From Bog-159 sp963756605 (GTDB taxonomy: Bacteria; Acidobacteriota; Terriglobia; Bryobacterales; Bryobacteraceae): a DNA stretch of 64,000 nt. The notes under the pieces were generated by a model. It searched no databases. It saw nothing but the letters and a program-made list of their open reading frames with translations, and was not told the DNA's origin. Below, piece after piece: positions 18,501-25,084 of this stretch. The stretch covers positions 1 through 64,000 of the forward strand of contig CAVWOT010000023.1 of NCBI GenBank assembly GCA_963756605.1. The letters are read 5' to 3'. The first letter of the stretch is position 1. Every line of letters starts with the position of its first letter. Both the position numbers and the translations under genes were made by a program.

Positions 18501-18923
18501 CAACTCGATAATAATTATTCTACCGCCAACATCCTTACGAATTTAGCAGCGGCCGAGTTCGGCGAGGGCAACTACAGCGCCGCACACGCACACTTCACGG
18601 AAGGCTTGACGATGCTTCGGGAAGCAAGCGGCGAGATCGTAGGCGACAAGATATCTATTTCTTACTTACTCGATGGATTTGCGGCTCTGGCTGCCCTGCG
18701 CGGTGAAACAGAATTGGCGGCAACAGTAGCCGGCGCGGCAGAGCACCTGCGAGAATCAATTAATTACAATGTAGAACCTGCCGAACGGCGCTTCCGCGAT
18801 GCTTACATGGCTTCTCTGCGCACAATGCTCTCCGATGGGGATTTTTCCAGAGCTTATGGACAGGGAGGCAAACTGAAACTCGATGATTGTGTCGCGCTGG
18901 CCCTGGGAGAGAAGACCAGCTAG
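15528..18923 (+). CDS. wHTH - Ser/Thr kinase - STAND ATPase - TPR signalling protein
   Basis: The start at 15528 (MPDLTRARV) gives 1131 residues. Residues 8-105 are an OmpR/CadC-type winged helix (VRLFRFGPFELD, ETVARRGYRFLGEV). Residues 137-420 are a Hanks-type kinase with glycine loop LGRGGMGVVFRA (143), VALK (Lys166), HRDIKPAN (Asp259, Asn264) and DFG (Asp277), so it looks active. Residues 450-730 are a STAND/COG3903 ATPase with P-loop GVGGTGKTT (464) and LLVLDNFEHL. From about 830 to 1080 lie TPR-like repeats (RLYEEGLSDG, GLAFEQGDYPTARGFAEEAL). The chain could sense a ligand through TPR/STAND, phosphorylate partners and bind DNA. It is divergent from the tectonin gene. No membrane span is seen. 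Confidence 0.9.
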   Translation: MPDLTRARVRLFRFGPFELDVRSGELRKHGIRLQLREQPVRVLLLLLEHPGELVVRTEIRDKLWPNDTMVEFDPAINNAIRRLRDALGESAEKPRYIETVARRGYRFLGEVEVVERPAAGGSGMDAEDLEGKTVSHYLVLDKLGRGGMGVVFRAKDLSLKRHVALKFLPEEYSKHAQPLERFQQEARAAAALNHSNICTIYEIGEHHSRPFIAMELLEGQTLKDILAEGPLEPRELLELAVQIAGGLEAAHRKGVVHRDIKPANLFVTRHKQVKILDFGLAKLVPGHSLNTLHQEAVDEAAAVADPRRRVPSSPEGTAAYMSPEQARVEDVDARSDIFSLGVVLYEMAAGRRPFGGGSLAETLDAILKDDPPALPLSVPAALDRVVRRCLEKEPDRRFQSAADFASALVSLAGVPANPAGISSRLTPPNNLSAQQVSLVGREREIEQVCDLLRRDGTRLLTLTGVGGTGKTTLAQAAARQLRDEFSDGVFFVELAAIKQADLVASTIAQPLGVKAADGKPSIEALKDYSRGRKMLLVLDNFEHLTSAASLLMELLAAAPRLKMMVTSRALLHLSLEREYLVPPLATPETSAQFSPEGLMRYEAVRLFVERARGVKANFALTGENARSVAEICLRVDGLPLAIELAAARVRVLSPRAILSRLDSRLKLLTGGALDLPTRQQTISGAMEWSYELLSAGEKQLFRRLAVFAGGFTLEAAEGVIVGEPSHLAKHVTAEPTIEALEGITSLVDKSLLVAKPQTHGELRFRMLEVVREYALDRMEASGEAEQIRRHHAAYFLGIAEEAEPHLHGPLPAKWLRCLEEEHGNIRAALRWWLAYDAGMAARLGAAIRYFWVFQGHLAEGLAVSQEILRLCDRAPTTVRWKLLSMAGNLARYQGDYETARRLYEEGLSDGRSVHDLRQVSLSCRGLGGLAFEQGDYPTARGFAEEALSVARQSNDRFGIARSLSMIGDLARGQGEDAAARPLYEESIAICRQLDNNYSTANILTNLAAAEFGEGNYSAAHAHFTEGLTMLREASGEIVGDKISISYLLDGFAALAALRGETELAATVAGAAEHLRESINYNVEPAERRFRDAYMASLRTMLSDGDFSRAYGQGGKLKLDDCVALALGEKTS

Positions 18924-18939
18924 TCTGTTCCCGCCCGCG

Positions 18940-18976
18940 AAAGGCCATACCCGGAGGTTGAGTGTGGCCTTTTTGT
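18940..18976 (+). terminator. Rho-independent terminator of the 1131-aa regulator
   Basis: AAAGGCCATAC is followed by GTGTGGCCTTTTTG. The stem (one mismatch) ends in a T run 17 bases after the stop codon. It is homologous to the hairpin at 14342-14376. Confidence 0.75.
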
Positions 18977-19035
18977 TCGGCCGCCCGATTACGCAGCGAG
19001 CCTGGGAGCTGGACTGATCGTGCGTCGCCTACGGC

Positions 19036-19122
19036 CGGACAAATGAAAAGACCGCATCGGCAGAGTTAACCCCCCAGACGCCGGCTCCGTACCCGCTCAC
19101 GATCTGTGTAAGGATGCCTGGT
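19036..19122 (-). pseudogene. Truncated duplicate of the tectonin gene 3' end
   Basis: The segment from CAAATGAAAAGACCGCATCG through CCCCAGACGCCGGCTCCGTA matches the last 28 codons of the tectonin gene at 14.43-14.52 kb, in the same order relative to the regulator. The match ends abruptly near 19122, where IS1380-related sequence begins. Confidence 0.8.
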
Positions 19123-19189
19123 ACCGGGAAACTGAAGGGGGCTTCCTGGACCGGCTCGCCGAAAACCGATGCCGACGCACAGTGCGAAT

Positions 19190-19520
19190 TACGTCATCAG
19201 CCGGAGGGCTGGAGCCAAGCGCATCGATTCATCGCCCTGCGCTACATCAGAAAGAAGCAGCCGGCCGTGGCGGAGAAGCCCGAACAATATCAGCTGTTCG
19301 ACACCGCGGAGTCCAGCTACCGCGTATTCGTCACGAATATGAGCGACGGCATCGCCGTGCTGGCGTGGTTCTACAGCCAGCGGGCGGGCGCCGAGAACCT
19401 CATTAAGGAAGCCAAAAACGACGCGGGTCGGCAGACCATCCGCCGGGACGGTGGCCGATGAACTGCGTTTACTTTCAGCTGGCCATGGTGGCCTACAACC
19501 TCTCGGCATCTCCACGTAGC
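19190..19520 (+). pseudogene. IS1380 family transposase, C-terminal fragment
   Basis: GWSQAHRFIALRYIRKKQ, then EQYQLFDTAESSYRVFVTNM and WFYSQRAGAENLIKEAKNDA are the C-terminal catalytic block of IS1380 transposases. The frame shifts near 19455 and continues as MNCVYFQLAMVAYNLS. The N-terminal two thirds and both element ends are gone. Confidence 0.8.
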
Positions 19521-20135
19521 AAACGTGAACGAGGGTTTCGTTGCTGGAGTCCGTTGCGTCAGCAGCCGGTGCCGCTCCTGGCCGTTCCTCCCACTCGAAC
19601 CAATCCTCGCCGCACTCCGCTGGCGGTAGCTATTTCACGGTTACGACGTGCCGCGGTCCGGTGTAATCGTCGGGCAAGATTTTCAGGTAGCCGTACTGAA
19701 TCCGGAAACGCTGTGCCGCCGTGCTCAGAGAGTTTCGATTCTCCAGCCCGCGCAATCGCCTGGCAATGGCCCTCACGGGAGGCTCCGTAATGCGATCGGC
19801 TCTCCGTTCAGTAGTGGCAGTCTGTCGTCCAGCCGTTCCAACGCCGCGCGAGATTCCGCCTGATCATCGTAAAGTCCTGCGCACGCGCGCGGCGATTATT
19901 CTTTCGCCGGGAGACATGCCGGGCGCGAACGCGGGTTGGGGTACGTCTTCCGGCTCGGGTCCCAGCCGGGCTGCGCGGCGGCGCCGAATGCGGCTGCTCT
20001 TGCTCTTGCGGATGCCTTGCAGCGATTCAGGGTGTCGATCCTCAGCGACGCAAGCCCTCGGAAGCCGCTGAGTTTTTTTCCCACGGACTGTACATTTTTC
20101 CTGCGTTCTCCGCATGTTTGATTAGGAGCACAACA
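19521..20135. other. Intergenic decay zone before the GloVer gene
   Basis: This GC-rich sequence holds no full gene. One short minus-strand frame (19630-19776) is listed separately. The 3' end provides AGGAG for the start at 20136. Confidence 0.4.
19630..19776 (-). CDS. Possible small protein or remnant (48 codons)
   Basis: A GTG start gives VRAIARRLRGLENRNSLSTA, then RFRIQYGYLKILPDDYTG and PRHVVTVK. The opening resembles small basic acidobacterial proteins beginning 'MRAIARRLRRLE'. The length and setting among remnants suggest a shortened gene. There is no functional clue. Confidence 0.3.
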   Translation of the reverse strand: MRAIARRLRGLENRNSLSTAAQRFRIQYGYLKILPDDYTGPRHVVTVK

Positions 20136-21743
20136 ATGCAAGTTCAAAAAACGAATTGGAACGGTTTGCGGCTGACGCTCGCCTGCGCTTTACTAGTGGC
20201 GTTTGCCGCCGCTCCGCTCCATGCCCAGCATTACCAGGACCTCTACGATTTTAACTGTGATTCGGGATGCACGCCATATGGAATATTGATTCAGGGCGTC
20301 AACGGCAATCTTTACGGAACCAGCTCGAGCGGGGGCGCCCACAACCTGGGGACGATCTTCATGGTCAGCCTGACCGGTGCGTACACGGATCTGTTTGATT
20401 TCAACTCGACTACGGGCGCCGGAGGTGGAGGATTGACCCTGGAATCCGTCGACAAGAATTTCTACGGGACCACGTCTGGCACGCTGTTTCAATTCAACCC
20501 CTCAGCCAATGCCTTCGCCGTCATGTATACGTTCAGCAGCACGGACGGTACTCCTGCGGGTCCTCCGGTTGAGGGCAAGGATAGCAATCTCTACGGCGTT
20601 GTCGGTGAAACACCGTACCGCTTTACGGTGTCGACGGCGACGCTTGAGCTACTTTCCAACCCGGTACCCGGCGATCCGAGCGGCCCGCTGTTTGCGGCAT
20701 CGGACGGGTACATGTATGGCGCCACCGAGAACGGCGGACACCTCGAAGCGGGCGAAATCTTCCGCCTGAGTACGACGGGAGCGATCAAGAAGCTTTACGC
20801 TTTCACCGACGAAGACGACGGCGCCAACCCCAATGCCCCACTCACCGAAGGAATAAAGGATGGCAACCTCTACGGAACCGCCCATATCGGCGGGTATTAC
20901 CATGACGGTGTGTACGGAACGATTTTTGAGATGAGTCTGCCGTCTGACAATTTAGGAGCTGGCTACAACTTCGACGGAAGCGCCGGCACCAACCCCACGG
21001 CAGGTCTGTTGTCCGCGTCGGATGGGAACTTCTACGGTACAACGAATGCCGGCGGATCAAACGATTTAGGCGTTATTTTCGAATGGCAGACGGGGGGATC
21101 CTATTTTGAGCTGTTCGATTTTTCGGGTAATGGCGGGTTGGTGCCCGGCGCAACTCCGAATACAGCTATCATGGAAGACACCAATGGCATGTTCTATGGG
21201 CTGACGTCTTCCGGTGGAGCTAACGGAGCCGGAGTTTTTTACACCATGACTCCCGCCAGCCCCGTGAACCATATCAGCCTATGCTGCAACTGGTTCGTAG
21301 TCCTCGATCAGCCGGTGACGATTGTTGGCCAGAACCTGACGGGGGTCGTCAACGTTTACTTTGGCTCAGTGCAGGCACAATTCCGGCCTGGTTCCGACAC
21401 CTATCTGATCGCGGACGTGCCGAGCGCCGCTATCGATGGCCTCGTCACTGTGACCTTGGCAACCGGCGAGCAAATCGAAAGCCAGCAGTCCGTGCACATT
21501 CTCCCAAAGATAACCAATCTCGATCCTTCGAGTGGCCCGGTGGGCACGCAGGTGGGCATCGTGGGCGGCGGATTCTCGGGAACAACGAAGGTAACGTTCG
21601 GCGGCGTCGCAGCGGCCAATTTCATGGTGGTTAGCCCGGCGCTGATCCAGGCCACGGTGCCGGTGGGCGCGACCACGGGCAAGGTCGAAGTTGTCACCCC
21701 CAATGGCTCCGCCAGAAGCAAAAAGACGTTCACCGTCAACTGA
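20136..21743 (+). CDS. Secreted GloVer-repeat protein with C-terminal IPT/TIG domain
   Basis: The ATG at 20136 is preferred because AGGAG lies seven bases upstream and a signal peptide follows (LRLTLACALLVAFAAAPLHA). The 535 residues contain about eight repeats of the type DGNFYGTTNAGGSNDLG with FEM/FxW and LYDFN strands, the GloVer propeller-like tandem repeat. From about residue 460 an IPT/TIG Ig-like domain reads ITNLDPSSGPVGTQVGIVGG and ATVPVGATTGKVEVVTPNGS. It is probably an extracellular or surface beta-propeller. A remnant of a similar gene lies at 24.25-24.6 kb. Confidence 0.88.
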   Translation: MQVQKTNWNGLRLTLACALLVAFAAAPLHAQHYQDLYDFNCDSGCTPYGILIQGVNGNLYGTSSSGGAHNLGTIFMVSLTGAYTDLFDFNSTTGAGGGGLTLESVDKNFYGTTSGTLFQFNPSANAFAVMYTFSSTDGTPAGPPVEGKDSNLYGVVGETPYRFTVSTATLELLSNPVPGDPSGPLFAASDGYMYGATENGGHLEAGEIFRLSTTGAIKKLYAFTDEDDGANPNAPLTEGIKDGNLYGTAHIGGYYHDGVYGTIFEMSLPSDNLGAGYNFDGSAGTNPTAGLLSASDGNFYGTTNAGGSNDLGVIFEWQTGGSYFELFDFSGNGGLVPGATPNTAIMEDTNGMFYGLTSSGGANGAGVFYTMTPASPVNHISLCCNWFVVLDQPVTIVGQNLTGVVNVYFGSVQAQFRPGSDTYLIADVPSAAIDGLVTVTLATGEQIESQQSVHILPKITNLDPSSGPVGTQVGIVGGGFSGTTKVTFGGVAAANFMVVSPALIQATVPVGATTGKVEVVTPNGSARSKKTFTVN

Positions 21744-21789
21744 GACTTACTCACTCTCTGCCAAGAGAAAAATGCGAAACTCTGGCTCT

Positions 21790-22146
21790 TTATGCGGAGC
21801 GCCGGTAACGCTTGCGTCGCGTGGCTTGCTGCAGGTCGATCCCGCTCGGCAGAGCGCCTAATTCTTGTACCGTGATCTCCCGCTGGCGCGCTTCAGAGCT
21901 GTCACCCAACGGCACCGCGTACGTGCCCTCTTCCAGGCGCTTGCTCTACACGGCGAATCCGTCTCGGTCCCAATACAGGACCTTCACGCGGTCCCGCCGT
22001 CGGCCGGCGAACACAAACAGGTGTCCGGCGAACGCATCTTGCTTCAGATGTTCCCGCACCAGAGCATGCAGCCCGTCGAAGCTCTTGCGCATATCACAGG
22101 CCGTCAAGCACACATGAACCCGCACGCTGGCCGGCAGGTGGATCAT
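21790..22146 (-). pseudogene. tnpB: IS66 accessory protein TnpB with amber codon
   Basis: MIHLPASVRVHVCLTACDMR, then KSFDGLHALVREHLKQD, FVFAGRRRDRVKVLYWDRDG are the IS66 Orf2 signature. A TAG follows FAV where the family has Trp (TGG). The frame then continues SKRLEEGTYAVPLGD to the natural end at 21790. One G-to-A change explains the break. TnpC, the transposase proper, is absent downstream. Confidence 0.85.
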
Positions 22147-22388
22147 GCGCGCAGAGCTTCCATCACCGTGCGTAGGGTGGTGGCGTCCACCCCCGTGCCG
22201 AGGCGCAGCCGCTCACCGGTCGCCAGCACCAGTTCCAATTCCGCCTGCGCCGCAGGCGCCGACGGCGTTGCGCCTCTCTCGACCAAAGCGAAACGCACTG
22301 GCTGCTTCCGGCTCAGCAACCGCTTGCGCCAATCGTAAAACTGATGCTCTGCAATACCTTGTTCCTCGCAGAACTTCTTCACGGACAT
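22143..22388 (-). CDS. tnpA: IS66 accessory protein TnpA, possibly 5'-truncated
   Basis: MSVKKFCEEQGIAEHQFYDW, RKRLLSRKQPVRFALVE is the HTH and following region of the IS66 Orf1 protein. It overlaps tnpB by four bases (ATGA), the usual translational coupling. A stop lies ten codons upstream in frame, so the usual N-terminal helix may be missing. With tnpC gone the element is a remnant. Confidence 0.75.
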   Translation of the reverse strand: MSVKKFCEEQGIAEHQFYDWRKRLLSRKQPVRFALVERGATPSAPAAQAELELVLATGERLRLGTGVDATTLRTVMEALRA

Positions 22389-22435
22389 CCCAACTACGCT
22401 CTTGCTCGGCTATTCATTCCTGCCACTGATCATGT

Positions 22436-22795
22436 TTGGAAGCTGTCTGCTCGCCGATGGTTTCGCCCATGAAACAACTATGCAGCCTGGCCGGTCCGTT
22501 GGGAAGAGGGGTTCATCGGACGCTTACCCTAATCGGTACTGTCATAGGCTGTGCATTGCTTGCGTGGATTCCTCTTTCTATCGAGGACAAGAGCTTCGGC
22601 AAATTAGTCAGCGCCTGCACAACAGCCCCTTGTACAACTGCCAATCCGAGCGCGTGTGTGACTCTCACAATGCTCATACTTGTAGGCATGCCAACGTTGT
22701 TGGGCTTCAGTGAACGTACATTGCCGTTTTTTGAGCAGCGGATTTTTGGTAAGGCCGGTTTGCCACCAACTCGCCCAAAACGCCGCAAAATATGA
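22436..22795 (+). CDS. Small predicted membrane protein, hypothetical
   Basis: The 119-residue frame has two hydrophobic stretches, TLIGTVIGCALLAWIPLSI (about 31-49) and VTLTMLILVGMPTLLGF (about 75-91), and a basic C-terminus (PPTRPKRRKI). Between them a Cys-rich loop reads ACTTAPCTTANPSAC. Earlier or later starts (MVSP, MKQL) are possible. No family is recognised. It lies among mobile-element remnants and may be cargo or a chance frame. Confidence 0.4.
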   Translation: MEAVCSPMVSPMKQLCSLAGPLGRGVHRTLTLIGTVIGCALLAWIPLSIEDKSFGKLVSACTTAPCTTANPSACVTLTMLILVGMPTLLGFSERTLPFFEQRIFGKAGLPPTRPKRRKI

Positions 22796-22841
22796 CGCTC
22801 TTCCCTGCCCGCAAACGTCCGGGCAGAGCCTCAAGGTAAAA

Positions 22842-22931
22842 CCTATGAAATCACAGGCGCCCGACGGATCGCTCTATATCACCGAGAGCCAAAACGGCAA
22901 AGTCTGGCGCGTTTTCTATCGGGGCAATTGA
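22842..22931 (+). pseudogene. C-terminal tail of a sorbosone-dehydrogenase-like propeller
   Basis: APDGSLYITESQNGKVWRVF and YRGN-stop match the usual ending of glucose/sorbosone dehydrogenase-type secreted propellers (last blade). Everything upstream has been lost. The segment abuts the recJ duplicate. Confidence 0.55.
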
Positions 22932-22934
22932 CGT

Positions 22935-23543
22935 TTAGCGAGCCGGCCGCACATCCCCCAGCACGGCGCCCCACGCCGGCCCCCCGCGCGGCAGCGTAAG
23001 AATCGTCCTCCAACGAGAAGGCCACATCCACGCGCGCGGCCGGCTCGAGTTCCGCCGCGCGCTCCGCGAAATTCCAGGCCTTCAGCACCAACGTCCGCCC
23101 GTTCTGCCGCACCCGAATGGCGCCAGGCTAATACCTCCGCCACACTGTGCTCGTCGATCTCCCGGAATTCGAGCCGCGCGTTAATCTCCACCTCTGACGC
23201 CAGATCGTCCAGCGTCAGTCGCGCCGCGCGTACTCGTCGAACCGTGCGCGAAACAGATCGACTTTGTCGCCAGGCAGCGTGACTCCCGCGGCCTGCCGGT
23301 GGCCTCCGAAGCGTTCGAACAAATCCGGCATAGCCTCCAGCGCCTGCAGCAAATGAAATGGCCGGATGCTGCGTCCTGAACCCCGCGCGCGGCCATCCTC
23401 CGGATCGCGGCCCAGCACGAACACGGGACGATGGAAGCGCTCCACCAGCCGCGACGCCACGATGCCCAACACGTCGCGATGCCAGTTGTCCGCCGCGAAA
23501 ACCAGCGCGCGCTGGGCGTCGTCGATCGGTACGCGCGCGCACG
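22935..23543 (-). pseudogene. Partial duplicate of recJ 3' end
   Basis: The DNA is nearly identical to 25087-25789, the 3' third of recJ, in the same orientation. A 91-bp internal deletion has occurred between direct repeats TGCCGCA (25260-25266 and 25351-25357 in the intact copy; single copy at 23105-23111 here), plus a one-base deletion near 23130. Readable pieces include RVPIDDAQRALVFAADNWHR and RPFHLLQALEAMPDLFERFG. It cannot make a functional nuclease. Confidence 0.9.
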
Positions 23544-23756
23544 GGCTTCGGCTGACGTTGCACAAAGGTCCCTATTTGAAACAACACGGACGGTTTGCAT
23601 GCACCAGCGGCGACCGCCTCGGATGCCTCCGTCTGACTTCGCAATCCATTTACCTGTCTCCAGACCGGCAGCCGCCGCTGGAGCAAGAAGCAACCACGCT
23701 CCCCGCGCAGCTATCGTCACCTTGGGTAACTAACAGTTGTTGCCTGTTGACAATCC
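23544..23756. other. Intergenic, nothing recognised
   Basis: The sequence beyond the breakpoint of the recJ duplicate matches nothing in the window and contains no supported gene. Confidence 0.4.
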
Positions 23757-24107
23757 TTATGACCCGGGTTGTATGTTGGTTACATGTATTGAATCACCGC
23801 CGGATTCGAGGGTCCCGGTGATGGTCACTTTCTGGCCGGCATAGTCCCACGCCTTCTTCTGATTATCCAGTTGATACGCGCGCTTGGCCGCTGGATCCTA
23901 AAGCGCATACGCGCCGCCGCTCTTTACGCACGCGATAGCGCATTCCCTGGCGTTCTTAGCGCCTTCCGACTTCATCATGTTGTCATGTGAGCCTATTTGA
24001 GCACACTGGCTGTCCATGACCTCCCCGGTAAAGGTGTGGTCAGCGGCTCGGGCAGCGCCGAGTCCGGCAGCAACGCAAAGTACAGTGACAAATAATGACT
24101 GTCTCAT
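23757..24107 (-). pseudogene. Small secreted protein (DUF5818-like) with one amber codon
   Basis: The ATG at 24107 opens a signal peptide (RQSLFVTVLCVAAGLGAARA) and then ADHTFTGEVMDSQCAQIGSH and ARECAIACVKSGGAYAL. A TAG follows where such proteins have Tyr. The frame continues DPAAKRAYQLDNQKKAWDYA, GQKVTITGTLESGGDSIHVT and ends at 23757. The restored 116-residue protein is a typical acidobacterial periplasmic OB-like protein with conserved Cys residues. A single base change (TAT or TAC to TAG) explains the break. Confidence 0.75.
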
Positions 24108-24248
24108 GTATATTCCTAAGCTATCTTTCCGGGACGGTGTTCGTGAGATTCCCGCCCCTAAGGGTATACCGCCGGCAATCCGCCGGCCAAAGCGATCCAA
24201 AATCTATCGCCATACGCCAGACGTATCCATGGCCGAGAAGCGCAGGCC

Positions 24249-24595
24249 CTATCGCGCCACCCGAAAGGACACGTTGCTCGAAAGCGTGCCGCTGGGAGTT
24301 ATTACCTTGACTGCGCCGGTGGTGGCGCCCGCGGGAACGGTTGTCGCGATTTCAGAACTCGATACCACAGTGAACTTGGCCGCCGTGCCGTTAAAAGGCG
24401 ATGCTAGTTGCGCCGGTTAGATCGGTCCTCAGAATGATTACGCCCGCTCCCACCGCGCCCGAAGCAGCCTGTGTCTCTACAAACGGACCCAGACCTACGG
24501 AAAGGCTGTAAGTCGTGCCGTAGTCGAGTCCACCCTACCCGGTCGCCCGTAGAAATTCCCGCCCCCAGCGGCACCCTCTTCGAAAATCACTCCCA
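24249..24595 (-). pseudogene. GloVer/IPT protein, C-terminal remnant
   Basis: The minus strand reads LDYGTTYSLSVGLGPFVET, AASGAVGAGVIILRTDLTGA, then after a one-base shift NGTAAKFTVVSSSEIATTVP, AGATTGAVKVITPSGTL and SSNVSFRVAR-stop. This is the IPT/TIG domain that ends GloVer proteins and is similar to the end of the intact gene at 21.7 kb. Upstream, GVIFEEGAAGGGNFYG is a last GloVer repeat. At least two indels disrupt it. Confidence 0.75.
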
Positions 24596-24920
24596 GTGGC
24601 GCGCACGCATCACTAATACATCGCTATGCCAACCTTATCTGCTTCTTCCTAAATGATAAGCGCGAAGTAATAGGAACACGTGTGAACTCTCTGTAAGTAC
24701 GGTGCACTTGAATACAACTTGGAGACTCCGATTTCGGCGAAGTCACTCGAGCCAGCGACTCTTGCCAGTATTGGACCGCCTGGGCCCAAGGGTAAGTTCC
24801 GCCCCTGTGTTCAGGTTTACTATCACCACGCCCGTGGTGCCTGACAAGAAGTGCCAATAGCCGCAACGTTACCAGGTGCGGGCTTGCTTGTGTCATGGAT
24901 GGGTAAAGGCTTGTCAGCTA
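24596..24920. other. Intergenic, nothing firmly recognised
   Basis: Short minus-strand stretches such as GVVIVNLNTGAELTLGPGG hint at further decayed beta-repeat coding sequence, but no frame is open over a useful length. Confidence 0.35.
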
Positions 24921-25025
24921 CTAATTTAACATCGGCAGCCTGCCGCCGCGGCTGATTTCCAGGGCGTCGCGGTAGCGCTCAACGGTTTCGGCGGTCGTGG
25001 CATAAAGAATTCGGTTGTTCGGCAC
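24921..25025 (-). CDS. 34-codon frame downstream of recJ, possibly a gene tail
   Basis: From a GTG the frame reads VPNNRILYATTAETVERYRD then ALEISRGGRLPMLN and stop. The composition is protein-like, but no ribosome site is evident. It may be the end of a gene whose body was lost. Confidence 0.25.
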   Translation of the reverse strand: MPNNRILYATTAETVERYRDALEISRGGRLPMLN

Positions 25026-25084
25026 TCGCCTCGGAGATTCCCGAGTATAACGCCGTCATCCGGGAGACAAGTGGCGGCTCTTGG

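Noticed and set aside
24624..24896. 90-codon minus-strand frame
   Set aside because: Its composition looks like a shifted frame of decayed repeat-protein sequence, with no start site or motif.
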